A program made the translations under genes and the position numbers. This document shows positions 54,364 to 64,000 of a stretch of 64,000 bases of DNA, piece after piece. The notes below the pieces were generated by a model. The model was given only the letters and a program-made list of their open reading frames with translations. It was not told the origin of the DNA and ran no database searches. The DNA is taken from NCBI GenBank assembly GCA_033065855.1, contig JAVXUO010002980.1:248001-312000 (forward strand), read 5' to 3'. Origin of the DNA: Escallonia rubra (taxonomy: Eukaryota > Streptophyta > Magnoliopsida > Escalloniales > Escalloniaceae). The first letter of the stretch is position 1, and the number at the start of each line of letters is the position of its first letter.

Positions 54364-55822
54364 CTATGGAAGGGCAGCAGGGGGTGAGGACGCTCCTATC
54401 ACGGCACGAGGAGTCGTGCTAGGCAGGCCGCGTATGCGGCCTTTCGGCCGATTCACGACCTCCGGCGTATCCAGCCATCGCTTCAACCCCCCAGTACTCG
54501 CAGCCGTACTAGTGGACACTGATGGCTGTCCGGACTGCTGCTCGGACCCCCTTAGCTGTTCATACGAGGCCTGCAAAAATAGTGGTTTAACGATATGTTA
54601 GGGCATTAATTAACGAAACAGACATTGAGGATAGAAAGAAAAAACATTAACTTAAATAAATTGACTCACATCGATCCGCCGGGCAATATCTGAAATATAG
54701 TCGCCCGCCTGGTGCGTCTCGTCCTTGTCCTTCTTCCGCACGTGCGTCTGAGTATAGGTCAGAGCTATGACCTCATCCTCCTCTAGATCCGGGTGCTCGA
54801 CCGCGTTCATGTGTCGGACGATGTCGTGTGGCACCGACCCCCCCGTGTGCGTCGGATCTCTGTTCTGTCTGTTCTCAGCCCCGCTCTTACTCTTGGCGTC
54901 CCAACCTGGATCCGCAGCCCACCGATCTATCATCTCCCCCCATACATGGTGAGATATCCAATGTGGGGGATATTTCGTCATGTCCGTCATCGGGGCACCC
55001 GCGGGCAGCGCCTTCTTCACTCGGTCCCGTGCATCGTGGAGCCATCGCCGATAATTCTTGCCGATGTAGGCAAAGAAAGCCTGCTGCTCAGGCGTATCAA
55101 ACGTGAACCCCTCCTGTAATGCATTCAATAACACAAATTAACAACATAAAACAAACTGTAATTTAACATTTACTAACGCTGAAAAAAATACTTCACCGTA
55201 CCAGCCACTCCTCCCATAGGGCCTCCCTCTCAACGGCATCCCAGTCCTTCCAGTACATGCGTGGCTCGAAGAATCGGCCCTTCACAAGAACGCCGATCTT
55301 CGTCCTCGCCATATTCTCCAGGATCCTGCCAAAGAAGTAATTAAATTAATTAATACAGTTCAAATATAAATTAACACCCAAAAATTTTAAACATAAGGCA
55401 TGAGGTGATATTTTTAGTACTTACAGGCCCTCCTGCGTGAGCGTAACTCTCTGTTTACGCTGGGGGTCGATGCGTACCCCGCGTGTCAGACCACGGCCTC
55501 GTCGAGATCCTACAAAACACAGACATTAATACAGTTCAAATATAAGGCTAGCGAAAATGTACGAAACACCGTTATCAACTATACCTGAGGTAGAACCCAC
55601 GGAAGATGGAGACGGCTGGGGCGACGGCAACGGCTGGGGCGATGGCGATGGCTGGGGCGACGGTGACGGCGACGGCTGGGGCTGGGCCCCCGATGGCTGT
55701 CCGCGATCACTCTGTGCCTCGTCATCAGTAGGCAATGATGAGGTGGGACTAACCGGCGAGGAAGCAGCTCGGCGTCCAGCCCGGCCACGAATAGCCCGTA
55801 TCCTATCCATATCTGACTTCAT
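54364..55822 (-). CDS. TNP1-like accessory transposase (transposase_24 family), intact
   Basis: Five exons with GT-AG introns: 55822-55585, 55509-55425, 55325-55202, 55113-54670 and 54570-54364. Their lengths (238, 85, 124, 444, 207) sum to 366 codons with one terminal stop, and the frame stays open across every junction. The product (365 aa) has a basic start (MKSDMDRIRAIRGRAGRR), a proline/serine/glutamine repeat linker (about 45-75), then GVLVKGRFFEPRMYWKDWD, FFAYIGKNYRRWLHDARDR, HHVWGEMIDRWAADPGWD, a lysine-rich KKDKDETH and RWLDTPEVVNRPKG. The family is the DNA-binding partner of CACTA transposase, acting on subterminal motifs in the nucleus. After the TAG, an open reading continues for about 50 codons (LDDEEIQRIATVVCRMM), so the stop may be an old truncation; the E0 copy shares it. 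Confidence 0.85.
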
Positions 55823-55986
55823 ATAGATTATATACAAAGACATTAACACGTGAAAAACAATAATTTAGGCATAAATCATCATCGGCACTATATATATATA
55901 TATGAACGGATGTGCAAAAACACATCAATAAACACCAAGTTCTAAAATGTTACTACATTTTTTCCGTGATGTTACAACATTACAAG

Positions 55987-56313
55987 TCAATCATTTTCAG
56001 TTTGCGAATCATCTTCATCACTATCCTCGTCGCCCTCTTCTTCGTGGGACTTGTCGTCCTCTTCATCTTCTAATTCATCCTCTTTATCAGTAGACTCGGT
56101 CACATCATCTCCAACACTTTCAACATCTTCCGCGTCATCATCTACGACTTCTTCTCCCACAAGAAATGTTGTTGGAAGAGGAAGATCGTCCTCCTCGTTG
56201 TTGACCTCAACAGGGAACAAGACACGTGGTTGGTCGGCTTGAAAGGAGTCTAGCTCACTGTCATATGCCACGGGCAATTTCTTGGACTTGATAGTTATAT
56301 ACCAATGAGATTT
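55987..56313 (-). pseudogene. Stump of the TNP2-like gene (DUF4216 tail)
   Basis: The frame reads MPVAYDSELDSFQADQPRVL, then a very acidic tail ending DSQTEND, matching residues at 9690-9980 of E0. Similarity stops at about 56313 in TTTCGGATAATTATAG, where array sequence takes over. The whole catalytic part upstream is missing, so it cannot make transposase. Confidence 0.88.
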
Positions 56314-56580
56314 CGGATAATTATAGCTAATTAGGGTTGATTATGACTAATTAGGGTTTAATTGTGCCGAGTAGTGATGATTAGTCCTAATTAGGGCTAA
56401 TTAGGCTTAATTGGGTTATGTTAGAGCTAATTAATGTTAATGAGGGCTAGTTTCGAATAATTATAGCTAATTAGGGTTGATTAGGACTAATTAGGGTTAA
56501 TCATGACTAATTAGGGCTAATTGTTAATTGATTTACTAAAATATTGTTAATCAGGACTAATTAGGGCTAATTATAGCCAG
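56314..56580. repeat. TAATTAGGG array in E3
   Basis: Variants of AGCTAATTAGGGTTGATTA. It follows the TNP2 stump directly, which marks the internal deletion junction. It is the counterpart of 3150-4225 in E0, but only about a quarter as long. Confidence 0.8.
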
Positions 56581-56669
56581 CGCTGGAGCCACGATTATAT
56601 TCCAGGGGGTGCATGCTAAAAATGTCGCATTAACCTAACTAACCTAAATTTAATGCACATTCAACAACC

Positions 56670-57250
56670 TCAATTCCGACACCTCATATAGGGTGTCGAT
56701 ATGGTGTCTGATACGTGTCCGACACATACCGACACGTGTCCGACACATACCAACACGTGTCCGACGCCTTTGGACACGTGTCTGACGCCTCCGGACACGT
56801 GTCCGACGCCCACCGACACGCACCTCCAGACACATCGGCATACGTTAATTTGTTTTCTAAATGTCGGACACCGTCGATCAGACGTGGTGTCTGTGTCTGC
56901 GCTAACTAACAGGTATCTCAATCCAATTGGGTCCCATCCTCCGTCAACAATCTCAATTCTCAATTCTCAAATGCTCAATGCAATAAAAATTAACAAAAAT
57001 CACACATTCAATCCAATTGGGTCCCATCCTCCGTCAATAATCTCAATATCTCAAATGCTCAATGCACAATTAACAATCTAAAATCATCAATTAACAACCT
57101 AAAATCATCAATTCATAATCGCAATTACTTCAAATGCACAGCTAATAACCTAAAATCATCGATCAATAATCACAATTCTAAAACGCACAATTAACAACCT
57201 AAAATTATCAAACAAATGATCAATGTTCAAATGGGAAAAAAATGTTCAAA
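56670..57250. repeat. GTGTCCGACAC block and CAATTAACAATC region in E3
   Basis: ACACGTGTCCGACAC motifs recur at 56700-56830. They are followed by CCAATTGGGTCCCATCCTCC repeats (56922, 57010) and degenerate AATTAACAACCTAAAATCATC text up to 57220. E2 carries the same series (50410-51170, 48990-49130). Confidence 0.75.
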
Positions 57251-57269
57251 ATTCACATATCCGATGCGC

Positions 57270-57850
57270 TTGAATTATTTCAATTTAGGGTTCGATTGTA
57301 TTAGGGCATTCAATTTAGGGTTCAATTAGTTTCATTTAGGGTTCGGTTCGATTAGGACATTCAATTTAGGGTTCAATTACTTCAATTTAGGGTTCAATTA
57401 GGGGGTTCTATTGATTTAATTTAGGGTTCAGTTGATTTGAGGCATTAAATTTAGGATTCAATTAGTTCAATTTAGGGTTCGGTTCAATTAGGGGGTTCTA
57501 TTGATTCAATTTAGGGTTCAGTTGATTTGAGGCATTAAATTTAGGGTTCAATTAGTTCAATTTAGGGTTCGGTTGGATTAGGGCATTCAATTTGGGGTTC
57601 AATTAGGGTTCGGTTAGATTGGGGCAATCAATTTAGGGTTTAATTAGGGGTTCAATTAGTTTAATTTAGGGTTCGATTCAATTAGGGCATTCAATTTAGG
57701 GTTCAATTACTTCAATTTAGGGTTCAATTAGGGGGCTCTATTGATTCAATTTAGGGTTCGGTTGATTTGAGGCATTCAATTTAGAGTTCAATTAGTTCAA
57801 TTTAGGGTTCGGTTGGATTGAGGTTTAGGGTTTAGGGTTTAGGGAAATAA
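57270..57850. repeat. TTTAGGGTTCAATT array with telomere-like tail in E3
   Basis: About 570 bp of variants of CAATTTAGGGTTCAATTAG with a higher-order pattern including GGGGGTTCTATTGATT. It ends in GGTTTAGGGTTTAGGGTTTAGG (57824-57844, about three TTTAGGG units). No coding frame. It is an element-internal satellite, not a telomere. Confidence 0.8.
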
Positions 57851-58380
57851 ACGAGAAAAAAGTTTTGACTTCCACTCGAGTTGTAAGAAAATAGTTACAA
57901 CACCGTACAACGACAATTAACGGTCGTCATATGTTTTAATTAGTAGTTTTTATTTAGTGATACTAAATAAAGTGCTGCTGAATATTGTCGATAAAAATAT
58001 AAGCAGAAATGTCACATAATACATCTAGTGACTATTAGTTGTCGCTATATAAAAAATTGTAACTATAACAACTAATTTTTTTTCAACGAATGAGTACTTG
58101 CAATATTGTGTTTGGTCCACCAGAGGCTTTCGGTTGATAGATAAATTACAGTAGAACGATATGAATGCCTTTAGACCCAGACTAACTAATTTTTATACTC
58201 CAAATTAGGAGTTATTATAACGTCTTACACTTACTAACAGTGTGAATACAATCATAATAAATTACGTCCGTCATACTACAAAAATTAGAACCAAATGTTT
58301 TCTACATCACCGTCAAAAAAGAAAAATCCCAAGTCAAACACTCATTTCAAATGTAGACTTGCAAGTTTATTATTACCCGT
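57851..58380. other. AT-rich stretch of E3 without recognised features
   Basis: No gene, no clear repeats. It includes AGTTGTCGCTATATAAAAAATTG around 58040, which could be promoter-like on the plus strand, but there is no supporting frame nearby. Confidence 0.5.
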
Positions 58381-58404
58381 GAAATTACGATCGCTTTATA
58401 ATCG

Positions 58405-58760
58405 CAGTGGCGGCGGCGCGACAGTGGTGGCAGCGCGGCAGTGGTGGCGGCGCTACAGTGGTGGCAGCGCGGCAGTGGTGGCGGCGCGACAGTGGTGGCG
58501 GCGCGGCAGTGGTGGCGGCGCGGCAGTGGTGGCGGCGCGACAGTGGTGGCAGATCGGCAGTGGTGGCGGCGCGACAGTGGTGGCAGCGCGGCAGTGGTGG
58601 CGGCGCGACAGTGGTGGCAGATCGGCAGTGGTGGCGGCGCGACAGTGGTGGCAGCGCGGCAGTGGTGGCGGCGGTCCTTCGGTTTTGAAGATGGGCGGCA
58701 GTGGTGGCGGCGGTCCTTCGGTTTTGAAGATGGGCGGCAGTGGCGGTGGCAGGCTCTATT
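58405..58760. repeat. GC-rich 18-bp minisatellite in E3
   Basis: About 15 copies of an 18-bp unit, GTGGTGGCGGCGCGACAG or GTGGTGGCAGCGCGGCAG, with AGATCGGCAG variants. They are followed by two copies of a 36-bp unit containing TCCTTCGGTTTTGAAGATGG. Frames through it (glycine/serine/tryptophan or alanine/threonine/proline) are products of the repeat. A GA microsatellite follows at 58812-58880. It is much richer in GC than the rest of the element. Confidence 0.9.
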
Positions 58761-58818
58761 CCGTCCGGGGCTAGGTTGACGGGGATGGCGACAGAAGGAA
58801 TATCGCCGGTGAGAGAGA

Positions 58819-58854
<36 letters not shown>

Positions 58855-60633
58855 AACGGGAGAAAAGAGAGAGAGAGAGCAACGGGAGAAAGAAAAGGAT
58901 CGGATCTTTTTAAGTCTTTTACCGACGGAGCACACCCGTCGGTTAAAGTCCGTCGGGAAAACCCTACTTTCACCGACGGGTGTGTTTACCGACGGAATAA
59001 TTCCGTCGTTAAATAGTTTTACCGACGGACTTTTACCGACGGTTATTTCCGTCTCTGAAATGACTTTTAGCGACGGAATTTAGTCCGTCGCTAAAAGTCC
59101 GTCGCTAATTCCCTCTTTTCTTGTAGTGATATTGCTTCGCTATAATTTATAATGAATTTTGGGTTATCCTTAGGCCTTAAGGAATGTGCGGGGTTTTCGG
59201 TTATATTTGGTCATGTGTGGGATCCGTTTCGATTTGAATTAAGTTGAGAGTGTCAGTGTAAGTAACATTTAAGCAATTACTATTGGACTCATAATGTTAA
59301 GATGTTAGATTTATTCTGATAGTGAAATTTCTTAATTTATGTTAATTCAAGCAATTTTGAGCGAGGTTGATTAGCAACGCAACGCTTGGATCGAGGTAAA
59401 TGAATTTCATCCGAACCCTATTTTCATCGTTTTGAATTCAAATATTTTATTATAACAGTTTTACGAAGTTCATTAAACTTCGATTTTATGATTGATATAA
59501 AAATATTGTGGAACTGCCCATGCAACCCTAACTTGAACCTTTAAGTGATCGTTTGAATTTCATTATTAATTCTCATTTGTTTTATCGATTCGGTTGTCAT
59601 AAAATGGATTAGTTAGTGTACATATGCATATGTAGTCAGTATCTGACCACTGTCGGGGTGGCTTTACTAATATGTATTGCTCGTGTTCAATGTTACCTAT
59701 TCTATTTTATTTTATCTGAAATGTTTTGAACTATTTATTGAGTTTTGAGGAATTGAGTTGATACACGTCTCTATGGCTATATCGGAAAGTTGTGGCTTTT
59801 ATTCAAAAAATCCTTATAAATTTTTTTATTTGACTGTATATGGAAAATCATCCGAATCGCTATGTTTTTAATCTTTGATCGACCTTACTGGGCTCTCAAA
59901 AGTTCACTCTCGTTTGACTTTCTTTCTGCAGGTAATAACCAGTGTTAGATTACTTGAAAATAGACTATAGGCAAGCGAGCGAGTGAACTTAAGTTACCGT
60001 ATTGTCCATTGGAACCTCTTTGTGGGTGAATATTGTTATTTAAAACTTTTCAGACTTAGATTTGGTATTTCAATTATGACAGTCTATTGAGAGTATGGTT
60101 TGATTGACATATAATTGCTCTGATGATGGTTGTCCACTTTGTGTTATCAGGACATTACTGTCTTAGTGTAACTGATCAAATGAGTGTCTAACGTTCCAGA
60201 TTTCTGGGGCGTTACATATAGCGGCGAGCTTCCACATCAGCACAAAGGTTTTTCAAGAGATATGGTTGCTTGATGTTTTTGCATTTCCATACAGAAACGA
60301 GAGGGCTCTTCTAATTTTAAATGAATCCATTGCATTACTTCTTTTCAATCCCTCAGGTAGGCGTCCTTCGACATATGGTTGATGACTGATTATGGTGTTG
60401 CTGAGTTGTGGACAAAACAATTTACTATTGGGCCACTTGTACAAGTTGAGCGGCCTGTATTGTTTTGGAAGCATGAGCTCCTTCTGGAAAAAGCCAATAG
60501 CCAGTTGGTATCGTGCGACCTCAAATCCCAAAGATTAAAGGAATTTCAAGTGTACGGAACTCAAGAAAGTTTCAGGGCTGTTGCTTATAGTGAGAGCTTA
60601 GTTTCGATCCAGCGAGGAAGCGATATCAACTGA

Positions 60634-61700
60634 CATGATAGTAGTTTGATAGCTTTTTAATAGTCACCCGTTCTAGACATGGAATTTCAGTCTGATCTCG
60701 AGCTGAGTAATTCTTTTTATCTCATGATACTTGTGGTGTTCTACCTAATACTTTTGAAATCCATATATTAATATCTCTTTTGAGTTTGTTGATTGTTATT
60801 TTATCTGAGGCATAATGAAGGCCCCTTTAATAAAGTTTCTATTTAGGCATCGCTGATGAACATTTGAGTCATTTTTGGGGACCCATCGATATAGATGGCC
60901 AAAGTACGCACAACTTATATAATGTTCGATATGGCTTAGATTTTTCAATTGCCTATCGTAAGCACAGTAACTTACAGTACCCCAAAAGAAGTTCCTTTGT
61001 TGGTTACCTTACTTTTGTCACAAAGACTAATATTCAAGGAACTTCAGTTAAACAACCCTTTCTCTTTACCACAACTATGCAATCACAATCGAGGCTAAAT
61101 TAACTTTCTTTATGATGAAAGGACGTAAATTTAACCAGAAAAGGTACAAATTTAGCCTAGTCCTAATATAAAAAGGATGTATAAGTTTGCCACTAACATA
61201 CGGTTCCACATGAGGTGACACAACACAAAAGTCAAATGCTTTGGCTACCTCTCAATATTCTCATTTCTCTCCTTGAGATAAAGACAAGTGTCCCCACTCT
61301 TGGAATCCAAAGGTGATTTCAAATTGACATGCTAATGACACATTCAGAAAAACATTACTGGTAATAGACGTAAGATTGCTCCGATATTTTTTAGTGACAA
61401 TTTTTTGTACGAAAGAGTTGAATCAAAAAGAAGTTTCTTCCCCAGATATTTAGGAGGCCTTTGCTCACAATTTTCATTTCTTAATTATGTAACGATGATG
61501 GAAAATATGCTTTTTATTTACTTGTTTATACTTTTTTGTTTTTATTTTGAATAAAAGATCCAAACTTAAAAAAAAGAAGGTGTTTTCACAATTTCCCTAA
61601 GAAGTGGAACTCTGAGTAAGAAAGAATGTAAGAAAAAATGACTGCTTATCCTTTTTCAAAGCATTGTGTGACATCAATCATATCCATCTTTCCTCCTCCA
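60634..61700. other. Downstream flank of copy B F-box locus
   Basis: Aligns with copy A: 60640-60750 with 17780-17975, 60815-60900 with 19250-19325, 60935-60965 with 19930-19968, and 60960-61560 with the triplicated flank at 30685-31350. It therefore shows what copy A looked like before the Helitron, small hAT and Tat insertions. No gene. Confidence 0.75.
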
Positions 61701-63299
61701 CTGAAACCACTAAGGCACCACCATGACATCAACAACATCAGCCTCCTCCGTTCAAGGAAAAAAAAAACCCTTGCCATCACTTATCGACATTGCAGCCATC
61801 ACTTATCGACATTGCAGCCAGCGAAAGAACCAATGCAGTACCACTGATCCATCTCCATGGCCCCACTGTGATATCACAACCATCACCACCATAGCACCAC
61901 CTTAACACCACTCCTCACCACCAGAGCCATCGCAAGGGAATAAGCTCATCGCCGATACCCATAGTGACCTACATAGCCACCACAAATGAGAAAAGTTATC
62001 CACTAATTCATGACATGCATGAACTCCTTGTAAAGGGGAGAGTTTCTACGGCAACAAAACAAGGAAGCTACTGGACTTTGGGGGGGCTGGGGTAGGCGGC
62101 TCCCATTTTTATACTTCTCCATTACTACATTTGAGACCAGCCAACATGAGGGTCTTGAATACAGAAATCTGACAGTGATCCGACTGGTCCTGGGCAGACA
62201 AACAGCTGTCCAGATTCAGTGTTGAGTACAGACTGTATGCGGCAAATGATAGCAGCAGCAGGCACTTGGTAGGCGACGACTCTTCAAATATAGTATTCTA
62301 GGGTACTGATGTGACGCGTTGATAGGGACAATTGGTAAGGAGTCAAACAGAGAATTCATACCTGCTCATGCTGATGAGATGGATGATCGGTGGTGGATTT
62401 GATTGGAGGTGGAGCGGAGAGTTGATAAACTTACGATTCAGTCTCGAGCCAATGGATCGTGTAGAATAGCTTCATATCATCCAAAGGAAAGAAGATTCAG
62501 TTATAGTTGTGGACTATTCGTGAGTCGCAGACAAGCAGTGCGTGTTTGATAGCGCCAGGGAGAGGCGATACGAGTACAACTCTGCAGCGTATGGTGGTGA
62601 TAGGGGGGTTCAACGGAGGGAATAAAGAAGTTATGCTGATGCTCAATTTGTGGAAACATTTTCTTGCATGTTGGTGATGGGCAACAGTTTACCAACTTTG
62701 AGATGCAAGGCCATGAGAAGAGGTTTGGAATAGAAAAGCATATGAGTGAAGGTCGATGAGATATTGAGTTGATAAAGGATGAAGAGCATGGCTCAATATT
62801 TCTATAGCAGTCTTGGGAGAAGGCGGGTGATAAAAGAAGTCGAATGTATGCTGGTTGCTAGAGCATCAAGCCGGACTATTGTCTGAGGATCTCTTTTGGA
62901 TATTTCCGTAGCTCAAGGGTAATACTGTAGCTTAAAACTCTGCTTTGGCCATTTGCTCTTTGTTGCATTTGAATCATCCCGAAGAGGTGTTTCTGCAGGG
63001 AGGTTAATTGTGTCCGAAGATGTCCTAGAGGAGCTTGAGCATGACGGCTTGGCTAATGGACAATTTCTAACTGCAGAGAGATGGCCTGGCTAAAGAGCCG
63101 AGAGAGGGGTTCACGGATGTGATGCTAAAGATGTAGGAGACAAAGAATCACTCAAACTCATTCACTCACTTATATGAGGAGAACATAGAGAGAACTTGAA
63201 GATAATGCATGATATAACTTAAAAAATTTATCTCATAGTTCTTCCTCATCTCACACTTGCATCATCTTACACCCTTTTATAGTAATTATAAGTAACTCC
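61700..63299. other. Unassigned stretch
   Basis: After 61700 the similarity to copy A fades. 61700-61930 is ACC/CAC-rich. From 62040 the base composition is more balanced, but frames are short and lack motifs. At the right end the minus strand carries CTATAAAAGGGTGTAAG (about 63282-63266), a TATA-like sequence, so part of this could be an LTR or promoter; I could not define ends. Confidence 0.5.
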
Positions 63300-64000
63300 C
63301 ACTACAACAAAACTAGTCTATGGCGATAAAAGAACCTACGGTATACAAGGAACCGTAGGTACAAGTCCACTTAGACCTACGGTTAATATTGAACCGTGGC
63401 CGATGGTGCTGTTTGAAATTGGAACGCAATTGCAACATAGCTTACCGTGGGAAAATGGGTGGAAAATCAGCAACAACCGCACATTGTTGGTGATTGAATC
63501 TCGCAAACGCAAACCCCACGACTGATTACCGTCGGGATAGGGGTCGACGATCAGGTGAGAGAATTTTGCGGGCAGATTTTTGGCAATTGGAATTGCACAA
63601 AACCTATCTCGAATGAGATTTTGAGGGCAATTGGAATTTCGATTAAGATTGACTTCTAGGTATGACATTCTTCTCGCTTTTTTTGGTCGATTACTCACAT
63701 CATACTGACGATTTTATTTTCTCTTCTTTTGTCGATCACTCCCAGCATTCTGCACATTCTTCTACTTTGAATTTTGCGCAACACAATGTATGGTGAAACA
63801 ATTATACCATTTCTTTTTATTTGGGTTTACACCATACACGATTTTGATGCTAGGTTGAACCCTAGATTCAGTTATTTGGTAGAAAAGCTAATTGATGGTT
63901 TGGAATAATTAGAACATGAGTCAATTACAAAGTTTTGTGTGTAAAATCCAAGCTTTTTTACATTTGCATCAACAGAGTCTAGCTAAGATTTTTCAGAAAA
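63300..64000. mobile_element. Left terminus of a different CACTA-like element, running off the window
   Basis: At 63300 CACTACAACAAAAC begins, followed by inverted subterminal motifs ACCTACGGT / ACCGTAGGT (63337, 63351, 63375) instead of the TTTAGCGACGG motif of E1-E3. A related but separate family is likely. The other end, and so length and duplication, are outside the window. A 120-codon antisense frame at 63336-63698 overlaps the subterminal repeats and has no recognised motif. Confidence 0.6.

Larger units (their letters stand above)
53553..59128 (-). mobile_element. CACTA element E3, TNP2 deleted, TNP1-like gene intact
   Basis: A 5576-bp element with ends CACTACAAGAAAACAGG and CCTCTTTTCTTGTAGTG and a perfect 3-bp duplication ATA (53550-53552, 59129-59131). 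TTTAGCGACGG motifs in both orientations fill 53570-53950 and 58915-59110. On the minus strand the order is GC minisatellite, TTTAGGGTTCAAT array, GTGTCCGACAC block, TAATTAGGG array, a stump of the TNP2-like gene (56313-55987), the TNP1-like gene (55822-54364), terminus. The main transposase exons present in E0 are missing: E0 sequence before about 9655 is replaced by array. Clear termini and duplication suggest a relatively recent insertion into the solo LTR. Confidence 0.93.
48054..60216 (-). mobile_element. Solo LTR in the F-box pseudogene, hosting two CACTA insertions
   Basis: Read on the minus strand, the LTR starts TGTAACGCCCCAGAAATC at 60216 and ends near CGCACGGCA at 48054. Without the two CACTA elements it would be about 2.1 kb (pieces 48054-48615, 53086-53552 and 59132-60216). 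A minus-strand TATA box TATATAAA lies at 48455-48448, in keeping with that orientation. F-box coding sequence resumes on both sides, so no internal region remains. The 5-bp flanks at these limits (AGCTA, TATAG) do not match. A TATAG exists at 48140-48144 just before a TG, an alternative left limit, but the TG-rich text is continuous across it. A fold-back GGTACAACT...AGTTGTACC sits at 48534-48561. Confidence 0.75.
47354..60633 (+). pseudogene. F-box pseudogene (copy B), split by a 12-kb nested insertion
   Basis: Exonic pieces are 47354-48053 and about 60222-60633. The 5' piece keeps the F-box (DVVTQILVMLPVKSLLRC, VCKSWYTLI) and LGPCNGFVCLTDDRDIILCN; the 3' piece keeps YGVAELWTKQFTIGPLVQ and VSCDLKSQRLKEFQVYG. 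Damage relative to the intact gene at 16662: one base missing between the ATG (47357) and the F-box, loss of the upstream TATA box, an extra five bases (GTAGC) near 47829, a stop at the end of a shifted frame (47926), and a solo LTR in the coding region at about 48054, itself carrying two CACTA elements. Identity to the intact copy is about 85-90 percent by eye. No functional product can be expected. Confidence 0.92.

Noticed and set aside
58347-58973. 208-codon antisense frame rich in HHCRAATT
   Set aside because: Generated by the GC-rich 18-bp minisatellite and neighbouring GA repeat.

Overview
The window is nuclear DNA from a flowering plant, most likely a eudicot with a repeat-rich genome. 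Evidence: spliced CACTA (En/Spm) transposon genes, a Tat-lineage Ty3/gypsy retrotransposon with an antisense gene, plant-type F-box genes with F-box-associated domains, a B3 domain fragment, a Helitron, hAT and Mutator-like elements, and TTTAGGG-type telomere-like motifs. There are no bacterial operons, CRISPR arrays or rRNA genes. Only one ordinary host gene looks intact: a 372-aa F-box gene at 16662-17780, similar in layout to the S-locus F-box (SLF) family. Its sister copy is a pseudogene split between 47354 and 60633.

Layout. 1-2771: 5' end of a minus-strand LTR retrotransposon (2.45-kb LTR, tRNA-Met-type primer site, broken gag start) that abuts and probably interrupts a CACTA element. 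2772-about 11630: that old CACTA element, with a GTGTCCGACAC block, a TAATTAGCCC array, a solo LTR flanked by AAACC, and decayed TNP2-like and TNP1-like genes. 11640-12720: unassigned DNA and an F-box flank remnant. 12830-37900 and 38140-61700: two diverged tandem copies of one host segment, each carrying an F-box locus and each loaded with different insertions.

Copy A holds a LINE 3' fragment, the intact F-box gene, a Helitron, a small hAT element and a complete 10.7-kb Tat retrotransposon (19969-30680, TSD GTAAG). The Tat LTRs differ at one of 402 positions by eye. Its 3' tail plus 1.6 kb of host flank has been tandemly triplicated (2.67-kb unit).

Copy B holds a small CACTA element (38391-41259), a hAT transposase remnant, a Mutator-like element with long inverted repeats and TSD TTTAATTAA, and the broken F-box gene. 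The coding region of that gene is interrupted by a solo LTR (about 48054-60216). The LTR was itself hit by two CACTA elements: 48616-53082 (TSD AAA), carrying a B3-domain gene fragment, and 53553-59128 (TSD ATA), which has lost its TNP2 gene but keeps an intact spliced TNP1-like gene of 365 codons. The window ends in the terminus of a different CACTA-like family at 63300.

The insertion history can be read by comparing the two host copies: host duplication, then element insertion, then insertions into those insertions. No wholly new molecular system is evident. The most notable items are the intact antisense gene and satellite-forming tail of the Tat element, the mosaic 2.67-kb triplication, the B3 capture with its intron, and an SLF-like F-box pair in a repeat-dense setting. 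All similarities and counts here come from reading the sequence by eye.
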